A stretch of 64,000 bases of DNA from Bin75 sp965212135 (GTDB lineage: Bacteria; Nitrospirota; Nitrospiria; Nitrospirales; UBA8639), in contig OZ243044.1 of assembly GCA_965212135.1 (NCBI GenBank), positions 124,001-188,000 on the forward strand, read 5' to 3'. The notes under the pieces are model-generated. The model worked only from the letters and a program-made list of their open reading frames with translations, was not told the origin of the DNA and made no database searches. Within the stretch, counting starts at the first letter, position 1. Each line of letters starts with the position of its first letter. Shown piece after piece: positions 25,339 to 34,190 of the stretch. The position numbers and the translations under genes are program-made.

Positions 25339-27207
25339 ATGGCTTCGCGTTTTTTTCTTTCGCTCGTTCTTGTTCTCGGCTGTGCGCTTGTCGCTCCCAC
25401 CACCGTGCGGGCTGATTCAGAGGCCCCTTCTCTTCCTCAATCGAACCAGGACGTCTATTATCAGACCGAAGGAATCCCTCAGGGCCTTGCCGCCGCGGCG
25501 GTTGAATCCGGCTATCCGCAATGGCGACATCTGGATAACCGGATTTTCATCTGGTTTGTCACTCAACAGCATACCTATTTCGGGGGATTTGTGCTGGCTC
25601 TTCCGTTGTTTGCGTTTCTGCTGGAATTCGTTGGTTTGTCCCGTCGTGACCCTCAGACGGCCAAACGCTACGATGGACTCGGTCGCGATATTCTTCGCGT
25701 CGGTGTGCTGTCGCTTACGGTCACGGCGTTGTTGGGGAGCGTGATGCTGGGTGCGTTTCTGATGCTCTATCCTGATTTTATGAAGTACATGGGCTCGACG
25801 TTTAAAAACATGATGCCGATTTATGCCGCGGTATTTTTGGGAGAATCCTTTCTTCTTGTGTTGTATTACTACAGTTGGAACCGCCTGGCTTGCGGAGCCA
25901 GGAAATGGATCCACCTGTCTCTCGGAGTGTTGGCCAATGCCATGGGAGTGCTGTTGCTCCTGTTGGCGAATGCCTGGGCGTCGTTTATGATGGCGCCGGC
26001 GGGGGTGAACGCCGACGGACAATTTTTAGGGAACCTCTGGCATTTGCTGCACTCACCCTTGTGGAATCCGTTAAATGCCCATCGTTTTCTGGCGGACATT
26101 ATGTCCGGAGGGGCCGTGGTGGTGGCGTATGCGGCCTATCGGTTTTTGAAGACCCAGGGGCGGGACGAGCGGGCGTATTACGATTGGATGGGCTACGTGT
26201 TCCTTGTCGTCATGGTCTGTGCTTTGCTCCCGATGCCCTTTGCCGGCTATTGGCTCATGCGGTCTGTCTTTGAATTCCGCCAGGAAATGGGCATGACCAT
26301 GATGGGTGGGTTGCTGTCATGGCTGTTCGTGATTCAGGCCAGTACAATCGGCGCGTTGTTTCTTGGCATTAATTATTACGTCTGGCAATCCATGGGACGG
26401 TTCCGTGACGGGGAACGGTATCACCCCTATTTCAAATGCATTGTCGGCGGGCTGATGGTGTCCTTTTTGGTATGGTTTACACCGCATACCATTGCCATGA
26501 CCCCCGGTGAAATGAAAGCGATGGGGGCGGCGCAACATCCCGTCATTGGTCAATTTGGAGTGATGTCCGCAAAAAACGGCGCCATTAATATCATGATCTG
26601 CCTGACGGCCTTGAGTTACCTGTTGTATCGCCGGGCCAATCGGACCATCACGGTTTCCTGGGCCAGAGCCGGCAATATCGCAATCGGGGCGTTGTTTGTG
26701 ACGGGCATGGCCAATATCGTATGGGTCGCTATTTATGGTTTTTATATTCCCGCTCATGTCCGGGTCGGCTTGTCCCTTCCGCAGGGTGCGACCACGGCCA
26801 TGGTCTTCATTGGCGGGCTCTTGATCAATCATGTGATGTTGAAGGGGAGTGCGCGTCGCGGTCCCGTCCAATGGGGCAAGATCTCCGTTCGGGGGATGGT
26901 GGCGTTGTGTGGGGTCGCGGCGACGTTTTCCTGGGTGATGGGATTGATGGGGTACATTCGGTCGGCTGGTCGCTTGGGCTGGCATGTGCATGAAGTGATG
27001 GCGGATCTTTCCCCTTGGGCGTTCACGCCTCAGATTACCTTTGCCGCCAAAATGGTGACCATGAACATGGTGTTATTTTGGGCATCGGTGTTTTTCATGT
27101 TTTGGTTGTCCACGAGAGATAACACGTTCGTGGTGGAAACCGATTATCCGGCTGAACCCGACGGCGTGTCTTTCGCGCGGACTTTTTCAAAGGAGGAGTC
27201 GGCATGA
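25339..27207 (+). CDS. Cytochrome bd-like oxidase, module 1
   Basis: 622 residues from ATG 25339, with a signal-like N-terminus and roughly fourteen membrane helices. The front half resembles CydA: QQHTYFGGFVLALP (His of helix I), GESFLLVLYYYSWN, NAWASFMMAPAGV and LWNPLNAHRFLAD. The CydA GRQPW Q-loop is absent and no CydB follows. The back half has family-specific signatures TPHTIAMTPGEMKAMG, QHPVIGQFGVMSAKNG and HVHEVM. This is the long single-subunit bd-like oxidase type described in Nitrospira and proposed as a terminal oxidase for high-potential donors; biochemistry of this type is still inferred. Overlaps the next gene by four bases. Confidence 0.8.
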   Translation: MASRFFLSLVLVLGCALVAPTTVRADSEAPSLPQSNQDVYYQTEGIPQGLAAAAVESGYPQWRHLDNRIFIWFVTQQHTYFGGFVLALPLFAFLLEFVGLSRRDPQTAKRYDGLGRDILRVGVLSLTVTALLGSVMLGAFLMLYPDFMKYMGSTFKNMMPIYAAVFLGESFLLVLYYYSWNRLACGARKWIHLSLGVLANAMGVLLLLLANAWASFMMAPAGVNADGQFLGNLWHLLHSPLWNPLNAHRFLADIMSGGAVVVAYAAYRFLKTQGRDERAYYDWMGYVFLVVMVCALLPMPFAGYWLMRSVFEFRQEMGMTMMGGLLSWLFVIQASTIGALFLGINYYVWQSMGRFRDGERYHPYFKCIVGGLMVSFLVWFTPHTIAMTPGEMKAMGAAQHPVIGQFGVMSAKNGAINIMICLTALSYLLYRRANRTITVSWARAGNIAIGALFVTGMANIVWVAIYGFYIPAHVRVGLSLPQGATTAMVFIGGLLINHVMLKGSARRGPVQWGKISVRGMVALCGVAATFSWVMGLMGYIRSAGRLGWHVHEVMADLSPWAFTPQITFAAKMVTMNMVLFWASVFFMFWLSTRDNTFVVETDYPAEPDGVSFARTFSKEESA

Positions 27208-27863
27208 GAACGGGCCATGGTCGTAGCCTGACGGGGATTGTGTTGCTGGCGCTCGTTTTTCCGTTGGTGAGTGAACCGGCCGTCTCGCGGGGAACGACGC
27301 TCGAGGATTTTCACCATGCTGATGAGGATGGGTTCCCTCAAGGATGGGAAGGGTCACGAAGCACAATGACCGCGAAAGAAGCGTACGCCATTCACAAAGA
27401 AGGTGAAACCGCGTTTCTGAAAGGCAACCGGGCGAATCAGCGGGTTTATACCAAGTCTATTGAGTGGAATCCCCAAACACATCCAATTTTACGATGGCGA
27501 TGGCGTCTGCAGTCGGTTCCGGAAAAAGCCGATTTTGTTGCGGCGGTCTTTGCGAATTTGGATACGGATTTCCTGCTTATTCCAGTTTCGACCAAATATG
27601 TCTGGAGTAACCTGAAACGCAAAGGATCGGTGACGGATGGCGGATTCTTTGGCGCGGCTGAGATCGTGGTGCGTTCAGGGCCGCAGCCGTTGGGTACATG
27701 GGTGGAAGAAGAGGTCAATGCTTACCAGGATTTTCAAACAATTCATCATCATGAACCGGCGGCAATGGCGTGGGGTATTTCGCTGCAAAGCGGCCCCGGG
27801 GTGGAAGTGGATTTTGGATCCATTGAGGTCAGCGCGAACGCACGCATTGTCGGCGAACGTTGA
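27204..27863 (+). CDS. DUF3047-like secreted protein
   Basis: 219 residues. The ATG overlaps the oxidase TGA (ATGA) after AAGGAGGAG, so translation is coupled. N-terminal signal peptide, then a beta-sandwich with the DUF3047 pattern: WRWRLQSVPEKADFVAAVF, YVWSN, a Trp-x-Glu-Glu-x-Val-Asn segment (WVEEEVNAYQDF) and a final WGISLQSGPGVEVDFGSIEV. This fold is carbohydrate-binding-like. As a periplasmic partner of oxidase module 1 it may help assembly; the role is unknown. Confidence 0.7.
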   Translation: MRTGHGRSLTGIVLLALVFPLVSEPAVSRGTTLEDFHHADEDGFPQGWEGSRSTMTAKEAYAIHKEGETAFLKGNRANQRVYTKSIEWNPQTHPILRWRWRLQSVPEKADFVAAVFANLDTDFLLIPVSTKYVWSNLKRKGSVTDGGFFGAAEIVVRSGPQPLGTWVEEEVNAYQDFQTIHHHEPAAMAWGISLQSGPGVEVDFGSIEVSANARIVGER

Positions 27864-27877
27864 CGAGGAGCCCCGCT

Positions 27878-28234
27878 ATGTCTCGCGCACGTATTCTAGA
27901 CCTAGTGCTGGGCGTTGCGGTTATGGGGACGGTCGGGGTACTCATTGGCATCCTGCTGGGCGGCGTCTTTCTCTATCTGGCAACAGGGATGGGGTTGCTC
28001 CTGGGGATGGGGATTGGTCTGCTTGGCGGCCGCAGGCTGATTGCCGGAATTTTTGTTGGAACGATTGGGGGCGGGGCCATGGCCTGGGCCGTTTCCGGGC
28101 CTGACACTCTTACGGTGGGTGCGGGGTCCGGGGCGGCCATGGGGGGATTTTTGGGAATATGGATCTCAATGTTGATTGACGGATTTTGGCAGAAACGCGC
28201 GCCGGCCGCTCCTTCGTCAGACCAGGACGCATAG
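27878..28234 (+). CDS. Small glycine-rich membrane protein
   Basis: 118 residues from ATG 27878; the upstream TTG at 27860 overlaps the previous stop. Four hydrophobic helices packed with GxxxG-type glycine motifs (LLGGRRLIAGIFVGTIGGG). No known domain. It lies between the DUF3047-like and the first FGE-like gene, all in one direction with short gaps, so it belongs to oxidase module 1. Confidence 0.6.
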   Translation: MSRARILDLVLGVAVMGTVGVLIGILLGGVFLYLATGMGLLLGMGIGLLGGRRLIAGIFVGTIGGGAMAWAVSGPDTLTVGAGSGAAMGGFLGIWISMLIDGFWQKRAPAAPSSDQDA

Positions 28235-28299
28235 GCCCATGGAACAACCGATGTTCTGCTTTTCGAATCATCTGCAACGCAGGTAACTACTGAGGAATT

Positions 28300-29214
28300 A
28301 TGGACAATCGCGGCGTGTTAATTGGTTCCATCATCTTTGTCTTTGCCTCGTTTATCTTGATGATGGTCCTGCTGATCTATGAAACGTATAAAGGGGCGGA
28401 AAAGCGGGACCGATTGGTCGCGCAGTCTGCACAAACCGGACCGCGGATCATTGAGCCGGTGACGCTCCAGGATTTTTCCATGTACCGTACCATGGTTGGT
28501 AATGAAGGGCGTGCAATGGTCGAAATTCCGGAAGGGCCCTTTACCATGGGATATGAGCAGGGGAATCCCGATGAAGCGCCTGCCCATCCGGTGTATCTGA
28601 AGGCTTACTTTTTCGATCTCAATGAAGTGACGCAGTCGGCATACGATCGTTTTGTCAACATGACCAAACGATCCACCCCCAAGGTTCCGGTCTTTGAGGA
28701 AGATATTTCAAAACTCATGGACCCGGATTTTCCGGTCGTGGGCGTTGGATGGAATGATGCCTTTGCCTATTGCCGATGGGCGGGGAAACGATTGCCGACC
28801 GAAGCCGAATGGGAGAAAGCGGCGCGCGGCGAAGGCCGCCGACTGTATCCCTGGGGCAATGAATTTAGCCGCACGTTTTCCAATATTGACGGAGAGGATG
28901 ACGGGAGTCGGTATTTGGCTCCCGTGGGATCGTATGAAGGTGGACGGAGTCCGTACGGGGTCTACGACATGACGGGCAACGTCGCTGAATGGGTGGCGGA
29001 TACCTATAGCCCCCACTATTATCAACAGTCGCCATTTCGCGATCCTCCCGGTCCGACCAGCACGGAATTCAAGGTCATGCGAGGCGGAACCTGGCGTGAT
29101 TCTAAACTCAACGCGAGATTAACCAAACGGTTCTCAGCCAAAATGTGGCGAACCGATGCGACGGTGGGATTCCGCTGTGCCCAGAATGTCGAGGCCATGG
29201 CCCCACAATCCTAG
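28300..29214 (+). CDS. FGE/sulfatase-modifying-factor-like protein 1, membrane-anchored
   Basis: 304 residues. One N-terminal membrane helix (about residues 6-27) anchors an FGE-type lectin-like domain: MVEIPEGPFTMGYEQGNPDE, HPVYLKAYFFDLNEVT, PVVGVGWNDAFAYCRWAGKR, PTEAEWEKAARG, YPWGNEF, GVYDMTGNVAEWV and VMRGGTWRDS. The Cys pair that makes formylglycine in true FGE enzymes is not present in the C-terminal core (TWRDSKLNARLTKRF), so it is probably not a sulfatase activator. Such domains recur next to respiratory genes and may be structural or ligand-binding subunits on the periplasmic face of oxidase module 1. Confidence 0.85.
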   Translation: MDNRGVLIGSIIFVFASFILMMVLLIYETYKGAEKRDRLVAQSAQTGPRIIEPVTLQDFSMYRTMVGNEGRAMVEIPEGPFTMGYEQGNPDEAPAHPVYLKAYFFDLNEVTQSAYDRFVNMTKRSTPKVPVFEEDISKLMDPDFPVVGVGWNDAFAYCRWAGKRLPTEAEWEKAARGEGRRLYPWGNEFSRTFSNIDGEDDGSRYLAPVGSYEGGRSPYGVYDMTGNVAEWVADTYSPHYYQQSPFRDPPGPTSTEFKVMRGGTWRDSKLNARLTKRFSAKMWRTDATVGFRCAQNVEAMAPQS

Positions 29215-29253
29215 GGGTTGCCCCAATGGTGCCCCTCGCATGGTTGCGATATC

Positions 29254-30114
29254 ATGGAAGGTCGCCTGAAACTGATTTTGCTTGCCGTGATCGTGTTTAT
29301 GATCGGCATGCCGGTCTCGGGGATTTTGCGCGGCACCAAGCCGCCGCCACCTGATCCCGATCGTGTGGCTATGGTGCAGGCGACACGATCTTCCTCTTCG
29401 GAACCCACACGAACAATCATTCAGGAAGTCATGGTGTTGATTCCTCCAGGAGCGTTTATTCAAGGGACCACGCGTGGCGGATTCAATGAACGCCCCGAAC
29501 GTTCCGTGACTCTTCAGGGATTTTGGATTGACCGGTATGAGGTGACGAATCACCACTATGGAAAATTTGTGGAGCAGACCGGTCACCGAAAGCCGGGGCC
29601 TCCGTCTCGCTATGCCAAACGGTTGGCCCAGTTGCGTGGGCCGAATCAGCCCGTCGCCTATGTCTCCTGGTATGATGCGGATGCCTATTGCAAATGGAGA
29701 GGAATGCGTTTACCCACGGAAGTCGAGTGGGAAAAAGCCATGCGGGGGCTGGACGGTCGGCTCTGGCCCTGGGGGAATTCTCCCAGACCCTCTAAGGCGA
29801 ATCTGGGAGGGGGGGAGGATGGATATAACGCGACGGCCCCCGTTGGCTCGTTTCCATTGGATAGAAGTCCCTTCGGCGTCCATGACGGCTTTGGAAATCT
29901 GATGGAATGGGGGGACGATTGGTACGAGGAGCAAACCGGCCGTCCCCATGAAGCGCGTCAATCGGAAAATTTTGCGGATCGCGGCGGGTACAAAACGCTT
30001 CGAGGGGCGGGATATACCAGCCATGGAACGGACTTGAGAATCACGACCAGAAGTTTTATGGTCCCGGACTTTCGGGATGAAACCATCGGTTTTCGTTGCG
30101 CGAAATCAGACTAG
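29254..30114 (+). CDS. FGE/sulfatase-modifying-factor-like protein 2, membrane-anchored
   Basis: 286 residues from ATG 29254; the ORF extends to a TTG at 29218, but the hydrophobic anchor begins right after the ATG. Same architecture as the preceding gene: N-terminal helix, MVLIPPGAFIQGTTRGG, PVAYVSWYDADAYCKWRGMR, PTEVEWEKAMRG, WPWGNS, GVHDGFGNLMEWGDDW and TLRGAGYTS. Again no catalytic Cys in the C-terminal core. The two genes look like an old tandem duplication. Last gene of module 1. Confidence 0.85.
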   Translation: MEGRLKLILLAVIVFMIGMPVSGILRGTKPPPPDPDRVAMVQATRSSSSEPTRTIIQEVMVLIPPGAFIQGTTRGGFNERPERSVTLQGFWIDRYEVTNHHYGKFVEQTGHRKPGPPSRYAKRLAQLRGPNQPVAYVSWYDADAYCKWRGMRLPTEVEWEKAMRGLDGRLWPWGNSPRPSKANLGGGEDGYNATAPVGSFPLDRSPFGVHDGFGNLMEWGDDWYEEQTGRPHEARQSENFADRGGYKTLRGAGYTSHGTDLRITTRSFMVPDFRDETIGFRCAKSD

Positions 30115-30179
30115 GAGAAAACGCCGCACCGGAAACGGGTTGTGTCGCTTGGCGAGTCGTGCCAGCCGGTCGGCAAATG

Positions 30180-30284
30180 TTACAGAAAATCAAAGTAATA
30201 CAGGATCAAAAAGACGGCTAAAAGAATATTGACAACCATTCCGGCCAGCACTATAATATCAAACAATTTTGCATTATTTCGCAT
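30180..30284 (-). CDS. Single-helix microprotein (34 residues), divergent from oxidase module 2
   Basis: Read on the minus strand from ATG at 30284 to TAA at 30180: starts MRNNAKLFDIIVLAGM, followed by a strongly hydrophobic stretch ending LYYFDFL. One membrane helix with a positively charged start and an acidic end. The ribosome site is weak. The translation is far more membrane-like than chance. Position between two bd-like oxidase operons suggests a small oxidase subunit like CydX, but there is no sequence identity to judge by. Confidence 0.5.
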   Translation of the reverse strand: MRNNAKLFDIIVLAGMVVNILLAVFLILYYFDFL

Positions 30285-30362
30285 GTGTGGTTCATCCCGT
30301 GGCAGACAAAGTTTTCGAAAAGTTCCTGTTGAGTATCACATCGGGAAGAAACGTGTCAAGCG

Positions 30363-30368
30363 TATAAT
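30363..30368 (+). promoter_or_regulatory. Perfect -10 hexamer ahead of oxidase module 2
   Basis: TATAAT at 30363-30368, 38 bases before the first microprotein. No good -35 hexamer is found 16-18 bases upstream, so an activator or another sigma factor may be needed. Confidence 0.4.
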
Positions 30369-30406
30369 TTACTAAGGTTCATCATCTACGTACAAAAGGG
30401 AAAAGT

Positions 30407-30520
30407 ATGGCACAATCCGATCCGGTTCCTATCAAGGTTGGCAAGGCGGTATTCTATGTGACCTGTGCCGTGGGCCTGTGGTTCTTTTATTGGTTTGCCG
30501 GTATGCAATGTCCTTGTTGA
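30407..30520 (+). CDS. Single-helix microprotein (37 residues), module 2
   Basis: ATG 30407 to TGA 30520, with AAAAGGGAAAAG upstream. Begins MAQSDPVPIKVGKAVFYV and ends in a Trp/Phe-rich helix and MQCPC. One transmembrane helix with two C-terminal cysteines three apart. It is below the usual gene-calling length. Placed as first gene of the oxidase module 2 operon, it is a good candidate for a small oxidase subunit or assembly factor. Confidence 0.65.
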   Translation: MAQSDPVPIKVGKAVFYVTCAVGLWFFYWFAGMQCPC

Positions 30521-30560
30521 ACAAGGCACAGACTAGGCAAGCGTAGAGGAGGATTCCAGA

Positions 30561-30677
30561 ATGCAGACGGCTTTGTACCTCGCAATTTCGATTGTGATTT
30601 CGGTGGCATATTTTCAGTTCGTTGACTGGTTTCTGATGGATATGCAGGGATTGGATTATTTCTATATTCTGCGGTAA
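30561..30677 (+). CDS. Single-helix microprotein (38 residues), module 2
   Basis: ATG 30561 to TAA 30677, with GAGGAGG at 30546-30552, an excellent ribosome site. Begins MQTALYLAISIVISVAYFQF and ends DYFYILR: one membrane helix with aromatic-rich flank. Forty bases after the previous microprotein and 86 before the bd-like oxidase start. The strong ribosome site argues for real translation. CydX-like accessory role is inferred from position, size and topology. Confidence 0.7.
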   Translation: MQTALYLAISIVISVAYFQFVDWFLMDMQGLDYFYILR

Positions 30678-30763
30678 GCAACGTATTCATATGGGATCAA
30701 AGGAAATCCAACACAGCAAGCGTTTGTTCTTTGAATAATTTCAAAGAAAAAAGGAGGTTGGTC

Positions 30764-32725
30764 ATGGGTCGCCTCAAGCATAGACAGGCCAGGAGAAAAA
30801 TTCTGGCCGCCACCGGTCTTTTTGCAATGGGAGTCATGTTGTTGCTCCCGGTCTTTGTGGCATTGCCGGCCTTAGCCGCCGGCGGGGCACCGGCAGCAGG
30901 AGGGCCTCCTGCCGATGTGGTTGCCGCTCAAGAAGGAGAGGGCGAAGCGGAAAAAGTCGAAATCGGGAGAGACGTCTACTACAAAACGGAAGGTCCCGCG
31001 GTCGGGGCCCCGGCTCCCAAAACTGCGGATACGGAGGCCTTTTATCCGCGCTATAACTTTGAGAGCCGCGTCCTGCTTTGGGTGGCCAATCAGCAGCATC
31101 TGTATTATGGCAGTTTTGTGCTGGCCGTACCGATTTTCTGTATGTGTATTGAATTCGCCGGCTTGGTGACGAAAGACAAGGCCATGGCGAAGAAATATGA
31201 CCAGCTGGCTTATGATTTTATCAAGATCAGTCTGACGGCTTACTCGCTGACGGCTATTCTCGGCGGTATTCTGATTTTCACGTTCCTGACGTTGTATCCT
31301 GCCTTCTTTGGGTATCTTTCCAGTATTTTCCGCCCGGTCATGCATATTTATGCGCTGATGTTTGTTGCGGAAAGCGGAACCCTCTACATTTATTACTATG
31401 GATGGGACAAGATGAAAGAGGGGCTGTTGAAATGGTTGCACGCCAGCATGTCGGTGGTCTTGAATGTCATTGGGACGGTGTTGATGTTCCTCGCCAATTC
31501 ATGGATTGGGTTTATGATGTCGCCTGCGGGCGTGGATGAGCAGGGGCGCTACTTGGGGAATATCTGGCACGTCATCCATACGGCACTCTGGAATCCCCTG
31601 AACGTGCATAGGATTCTTGGAAATATGGCGTTTGGCGGCGGGGTGGTGGCGGCCTATGCCGCCTATCGGTTTTTGTCGGCCAAGAATGATGAAGAGCGCG
31701 CGCATTACGATTGGATGGGGTATATCGCGATGGCTCTCGGTGTGGCTTTCCTGATTCCCCTGCCGTTTGCCGGATACTGGTTAATGCGGGAAGTGTACGC
31801 CTATCGTCAGCAAATGGGCATTACCTTGATGGGCGGGTTGCTGGCCTGGTTGTTTATCATTCAGGCCACAATGATCGGCATACTGTTTTTGACGACGAAT
31901 TATTATCTCTGGCAGGCCCTTGGACGAATGACCGGCGGAGAGAGGTTCCAGCGTTACATCAAGTATTTTGTGTTTATTCTGGTCGTTGGCCTGCTGGTTT
32001 TTATTACGCCCCACACGATTGTGATGACGCCGGCTGAATTAAAAGCCATGGGCGGTCAGCAGCATCCGGTGTTAGGGAACTACGGTGTGATGTCCGCCAA
32101 AAACGGGGGCATTAACGCGATTATTATGATCACGATCGCCAGTTTTATATGGTATCAGCGTGGCAACAGAGTGCCGGCGGTCAAATGGGCGAAGTTTGGG
32201 AATATCTTCCTGATCACTTTCTTTGTCGTGGCTCATCTCAATAACGTGTGGGTTGCCTGTTATGGGTATTTCATTCCCGCAAACGTTCGAATAGGGCTTT
32301 CCGTTCCACAGGTTGCCGGAACGCTTTCCTGCCTGTTTATTGGATCGGCGTTAAATCTGGCGATGTTGAGGCAGTCCAGGGAACTCGGGCCGATTCGATG
32401 GGGTCAGATCGCGCCACGATCCCAGTACGCCTTGATTATGCTGGCCACGGCCTTTACATGGATGATGGGATTAATGGGTTATATCCGGTCATCGGTCAGG
32501 CTGTTTTGGCACGTCAATGAGATTATGCGTGACAATTCGCCTTGGGCGTATACCCATACCATTGGGTTTGGGGCGAATGTGATTTCCTTTAACGTGCTGT
32601 TTTTCTGGATTACCATCATGTTTGTCTTTTGGCTTGGCGCATTGGGCGCCAAAAAAGTGCCCGTGCCTGCGACTCAATCGGTTCCGGGAGTCACGCCAAC
32701 GCCACGACCGGCAACCGGTTATTGA
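30764..32725 (+). CDS. Cytochrome bd-like oxidase, module 2
   Basis: 653 residues from ATG 30764, with AAAAAAGGAGG upstream. A signal-like N-terminus is followed by a Gly/Ala/Glu-rich periplasmic segment and about fourteen helices. It is clearly paralogous to the oxidase at 25339: QQHLYYGSFVLAVP, ESGTLYIYYYGWD, NSWIGFMMSPAGV, LWNPLNVHRILGN, PFAGYWLMREV, TPHTIVMTPAELKAMG, QHPVLGNYGVMSAKNG and GLMGYIRSSVRLFWHVNE. No GRQPW loop and no CydB. The C-terminus adds a Pro/Thr-rich tail. Placed directly before three cytochrome c genes, so it may take electrons from cytochrome c rather than quinol; that is an inference. Confidence 0.8.
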   Translation: MGRLKHRQARRKILAATGLFAMGVMLLLPVFVALPALAAGGAPAAGGPPADVVAAQEGEGEAEKVEIGRDVYYKTEGPAVGAPAPKTADTEAFYPRYNFESRVLLWVANQQHLYYGSFVLAVPIFCMCIEFAGLVTKDKAMAKKYDQLAYDFIKISLTAYSLTAILGGILIFTFLTLYPAFFGYLSSIFRPVMHIYALMFVAESGTLYIYYYGWDKMKEGLLKWLHASMSVVLNVIGTVLMFLANSWIGFMMSPAGVDEQGRYLGNIWHVIHTALWNPLNVHRILGNMAFGGGVVAAYAAYRFLSAKNDEERAHYDWMGYIAMALGVAFLIPLPFAGYWLMREVYAYRQQMGITLMGGLLAWLFIIQATMIGILFLTTNYYLWQALGRMTGGERFQRYIKYFVFILVVGLLVFITPHTIVMTPAELKAMGGQQHPVLGNYGVMSAKNGGINAIIMITIASFIWYQRGNRVPAVKWAKFGNIFLITFFVVAHLNNVWVACYGYFIPANVRIGLSVPQVAGTLSCLFIGSALNLAMLRQSRELGPIRWGQIAPRSQYALIMLATAFTWMMGLMGYIRSSVRLFWHVNEIMRDNSPWAYTHTIGFGANVISFNVLFFWITIMFVFWLGALGAKKVPVPATQSVPGVTPTPRPATGY

Positions 32726-32818
32726 TCATTGAACTGTAAATGAACTGATTAGAGTAACGTTGCCCTGGTCTTGGAGTATGAAAAGGTCAGGGCAACATTC
32801 TGATTGGAGGGGTATCCG

Positions 32819-34135
32819 GTGGTTGAATTAATGACGGAAGCAATCTCGATTGGATGGCCGGCATTTGCTTTTTTTATAGGGCTCTTGGTTTATTTCCAGG
32901 TAAGAATAACGGACCCGGTTCAAAAAAAGAATGCCACCTTTAAGACGTTCATCGGCATTCTTTGTGCGTTTATGGCCTTTATGGCCATTGCGAATTACAA
33001 AAATAATTTTTACGGGGAAAGCCGCCTGCTCCCGATGTCATTGGTGATGATTACCTGCCTGACGTACATTATGGGTATTTATTTTTCCAATATCGGGGCC
33101 CTCATGAAGATCGGGGGACTCATGTTTTTTGTGGCGGCCGCGTTGTCCGGATATGGAAATTGGTTGCCTCAGGTGGAAGGCGGGTTTCCGCCGCCGGAAG
33201 TGAAGTTGGACTTCCAAAGTATGACTCCTCAACAATTGGCCGATGAGGGTGAAAAAATTATTTTTGGCGGTCTTGGGCAAAGCAAGGTTCAGGGGGCCAT
33301 CGGGAAAGGCCAATGTCCTCTGTGTCATGGGTTTAACCAGGGATTTTTGAGCGAACGGGCTCCGAATCTTTGGGGGATTCCCGAAAGAGGATCCGAACGA
33401 CTGAAACACGAAAATTATCATATGAATAATCCTGCCGCTCGGAATACAGAGCAAAAAGAGTCGTTTGCTGGGTCGGGGACCGCCACGAACGGGCAGGAAT
33501 ATATTGCAGAGTCGCATGCCTGTCCGAGTTGTTTTGTTGTGCCGGGATTCGGCGTCAAGGGAACAAATGACGCGGAAAGCCCTATGCCGAGAATTCATAA
33601 GCCGCCCATTTCACTGACGCTCGGAGAGTTGGTGGCGGTGGATACCTGGCTGTATGTTCGTCAGGGCAAGGAAGCGCCAACGTACGAAGTCATCGAAGAG
33701 TCTTATGAGAAATTTATTCCCGAGGCTGACAGGCCGCAGGCGAGCGAAGAGGATGGGGTTGCCGCGGGAGGAGTGTTGGCGACCGGAGAAGAACCTATTA
33801 CCGATCTCTTCATGAAAGCCGGATGCCCGGCCTGTCATACGATTCCGGGGATTAAGGGAGCGACGGGGAAAGTGGGTCCCCTGTTGAGTGAGGGCAGTAA
33901 TGCTCCCAGAAGGCTCAAGGATCCGACGTATAAAGGAAAGGCACAATCAACCCGTGAATATATCACGGAGTCAATTTTAAATCCCAGCATGTATGTCGTG
34001 AAAGATTTCCCTGATAACCAAATGCCAAAGGATTTCGGGCAAAAATTAAGCGCCGGTGCTGTCAACAAAATTGTGGATTATCTGTCCAGATTGCAGGAGG
34101 GGCGGGATCTTCCTCCATTGGAAGAATTCAATTGA
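32819..34135 (+). CDS. Membrane-bound cytochrome c with two CxxCH sites and one degenerate site
   Basis: 438 residues from GTG 32819, which follows GGAGGGG; ATG 32831 is an alternative. About four N-terminal helices, then a periplasmic part. CPLCH (166-170) and CPACH (336-340) are haem c sites. Between them CPSCF (235-239) has Phe where the haem-ligating His should be, so that site may bind no haem or another metal. The later segments SAGAVNKIVDYLSRLQ show the usual cytochrome c fold end. Part of oxidase module 2; probably passes electrons to or from the bd-like oxidase. Confidence 0.8.
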   Translation: MVELMTEAISIGWPAFAFFIGLLVYFQVRITDPVQKKNATFKTFIGILCAFMAFMAIANYKNNFYGESRLLPMSLVMITCLTYIMGIYFSNIGALMKIGGLMFFVAAALSGYGNWLPQVEGGFPPPEVKLDFQSMTPQQLADEGEKIIFGGLGQSKVQGAIGKGQCPLCHGFNQGFLSERAPNLWGIPERGSERLKHENYHMNNPAARNTEQKESFAGSGTATNGQEYIAESHACPSCFVVPGFGVKGTNDAESPMPRIHKPPISLTLGELVAVDTWLYVRQGKEAPTYEVIEESYEKFIPEADRPQASEEDGVAAGGVLATGEEPITDLFMKAGCPACHTIPGIKGATGKVGPLLSEGSNAPRRLKDPTYKGKAQSTREYITESILNPSMYVVKDFPDNQMPKDFGQKLSAGAVNKIVDYLSRLQEGRDLPPLEEFN

Positions 34136-34190
34136 CAACTCATAACGAATCCTTGGACGCTGTAATTTCACAAAACAGGAGTGCAAGACC

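Noticed and set aside
28300..30114. Formylglycine-generating enzymes acting on sulfatases
   Set aside because: The catalytic cysteine pair is absent and no sulfatase is nearby.
25339..32725. Calling these classical cytochrome bd quinol oxidases (CydAB)
   Set aside because: The GRQPW quinol loop is missing in both, no CydB follows, and the C-terminal half is family-specific.
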